In this document: piece by piece, positions 63,470 to 64,000 of the stretch
Position numbering within the stretch: position 1 is the stretch's first letter
Layout of the letters: every line of letters begins with the position of its first letter
From: G965267425 sp965267425
GTDB taxonomy: Bacteria; Bacteroidota; Bacteroidia; Flavobacteriales_E; Vicingaceae
Reading direction: 5' to 3'
Length of the DNA stretch: 64,000 bases
NCBI GenBank assembly: GCA_965267425.1
Contig: OZ253959.1
Span: forward strand, 1,178,001 to 1,242,000
Notes under the pieces: generated by a model
The model's database searches: none
What the model saw: only the letters and a program-made list of their open reading frames with translations
What the model was told of the DNA's origin: nothing
Translations under genes and position numbers: made by a program

Positions 63470-63558
63470 AGAGAATGTTTTAAAGTTAATAGATAGGTGG
63501 CTTTAATTTAATTCTTCTGCCTTTGGATTTAGAAACCCCCTGCGAAGGGGGTTTTTTT
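63470..63558 (+). ncRNA. Candidate small RNA of about 88 bases
   Basis: The stretch between the ECF-type promoter and the intrinsic terminator has no plausible reading frame: the first ATG (63475) meets a stop after one further codon. The RNA would end in the stem CCCCCT/AGGGGG with loop GCGA and a run of seven T residues. No known RNA family was recognised. It faces the 3' end of a nuclease gene on the opposite strand and overlaps its last bases. Existence is inferred only from promoter and terminator. Confidence 0.35.
63533..63558. terminator. Intrinsic terminator, strong on the plus strand
   Basis: CCCCCT (63536-63541), loop GCGA, AGGGGG (63546-63551), then seven T residues on the plus strand. 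On the minus strand only TTT follows the stem, so termination of the nuclease gene there would be weaker. Confidence 0.88.
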
Positions 63559-64000
63559 ATGCGCAAAAATTGCAATATCTACTGTTTTCGCTGTGTTGAT
63601 AGGCATCAGAAGTATGCATAGCTGATATGATTGTTTTCAAAAAATCTTCTATGGCTGTCCATTCTTCGGAAATATTCTCATTTCCCTGAATACTGGCATA
63701 TTTTATTTGCACTTGATTTGTCTTTAAGGGAATAATTCCTGCTCGCACAATTTCGTTCTTCCCTTCAGACGATAACCAAGCATAGATTGCCAATTGGATG
63801 GCTTTTGATTTTTTTTCCAACCCATCAATTGTCGAAAAATCACTGATTGTCAGCTCAGTAGGAAGCACACTTCCTGACTTATAATCAAAGATTATTTTCT
63901 CAGAGCCATGTTGTTCTATACGATCGATGACTCCATGCACGCGAATATTCAAAATTTGCCCATTGATGGTTACTTGAAAAGGACGTTCTATTTTTTCCTC
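63557..64000 (-). CDS. PD-(D/E)XK nuclease family protein, C-terminal part only
   Basis: The frame is open from the right window edge to a TAA at 63557, giving 147 codons of the C-terminus; the start lies outside the window. GVIDRIEQ and FDYKSGSVLP fit the catalytic Asp and D-x-K of PD-(D/E)XK nucleases of the RecB/AddB type, and KAIQLAIYAWL supplies the conserved Gln. A C-terminal RYCNFC could be part of an iron-sulfur cluster motif, as in AddB. Such proteins in Bacteroidota are about 900 residues and act in double-strand break repair. Confidence 0.78.
   Translation of the reverse strand, partial: EEKIERPFQVTINGQILNIRVHGVIDRIEQHGSEKIIFDYKSGSVLPTELTISDFSTIDGLEKKSKAIQLAIYAWLSSEGKNEIVRAGIIPLKTNQVQIKYASIQGNENISEEWTAIEDFLKTIISAMHTSDAYQHSENSRYCNFCA

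Noticed and set aside
1..64000. tRNA genes, CRISPR arrays, insertion sequences and prophage
   Set aside because: No T-loop or anticodon pattern, no regular direct repeats and no transposase, integrase or phage genes were found by reading both strands.

Overview
The window is chromosomal DNA from a member of the Bacteroidota, most likely the order Flavobacteriales (inference). It is AT-rich. Upstream regions carry the Bacteroidota promoter element TAnnTTTG, and Shine-Dalgarno sequences are mostly absent. Four encoded proteins end in a type IX secretion system (T9SS) sorting domain. There are also a PorP/SprF-like protein, several PD40/OmpA-type envelope proteins, and families largely confined to this phylum (DUF5683, DUF4199, DUF3276 and WbqC). 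No phage, insertion sequence, CRISPR array or tRNA was seen. Coding density is very high and no gene-free stretch exceeds 300 bases.

Layout. 1-7.4 kb, minus strand: parA-parB-DUF5683-dapB, then two signal peptidases I, a WbqC protein and a class V aminotransferase cut by the window edge. 7.5-16.8 kb: housekeeping genes including an FMN reductase, a PUR-like protein, an ABC exporter, leucine dehydrogenase, nusB, a DUF1573 lipoprotein, yajC, coaE, nnrE/nnrD fusion, a YciO protein and an FSA/TalC aldolase. The SRP RNA gene lies at 16869-16965 on the minus strand. 17-21 kb: a DUF4199 protein and glycan genes (two glycosyltransferases and a sugar epimerase). 20.9-25.2 kb: an operon of a MORN-type protein, mnmA, a lipoprotein and a secreted subtilase. 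25-31.9 kb, minus strand: an FAH-family hydrolase, a DnaQ-like exonuclease, two PD40 proteins and an E2 acyltransferase. 31.9-37.5 kb: a glycosyltransferase fusion, recR, a sodium/solute symporter and two unknown envelope proteins.

37.5-41.6 kb: an nrnA-like DHH phosphoesterase followed by four consecutive FKBP-type lipoprotein genes. 41.6-48.4 kb, minus strand: msrB, a PorE-like TPR/PD40/OmpA protein, queE and a giant subtilase with MAM and sorting domains. 48.5-55.4 kb: a PorP/SprF protein, a PD40/OmpA-like partner and a 1271-residue beta-helix surface protein with a strong terminator. 55.5-62.1 kb, minus strand: menF-menD-menB-menA-menC-menE for menaquinone, with menH, the thioesterase and the methyltransferase absent. 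The end holds an M43 metalloprotease with a sorting domain, an intergenic region with a candidate ECF-sigma promoter and short RNA, and the 3' end of a PD-(D/E)XK nuclease gene.

How it fits together. Much of the window serves the cell envelope: signal peptidases and YajC for Sec export, SRP RNA for targeting, FKBP lipoproteins probably for periplasmic folding, PorP and PD40/OmpA proteins for T9SS and outer-membrane anchoring, and four T9SS cargo proteins. The rest is core metabolism. I see no clear mobile or defence system. The least explained items are the ECF-promoter/terminator pair near 63.5 kb, the four-FKBP lipoprotein cluster with graded loss of active-site residues, and the beta-helix protein with codon use unlike its neighbours.
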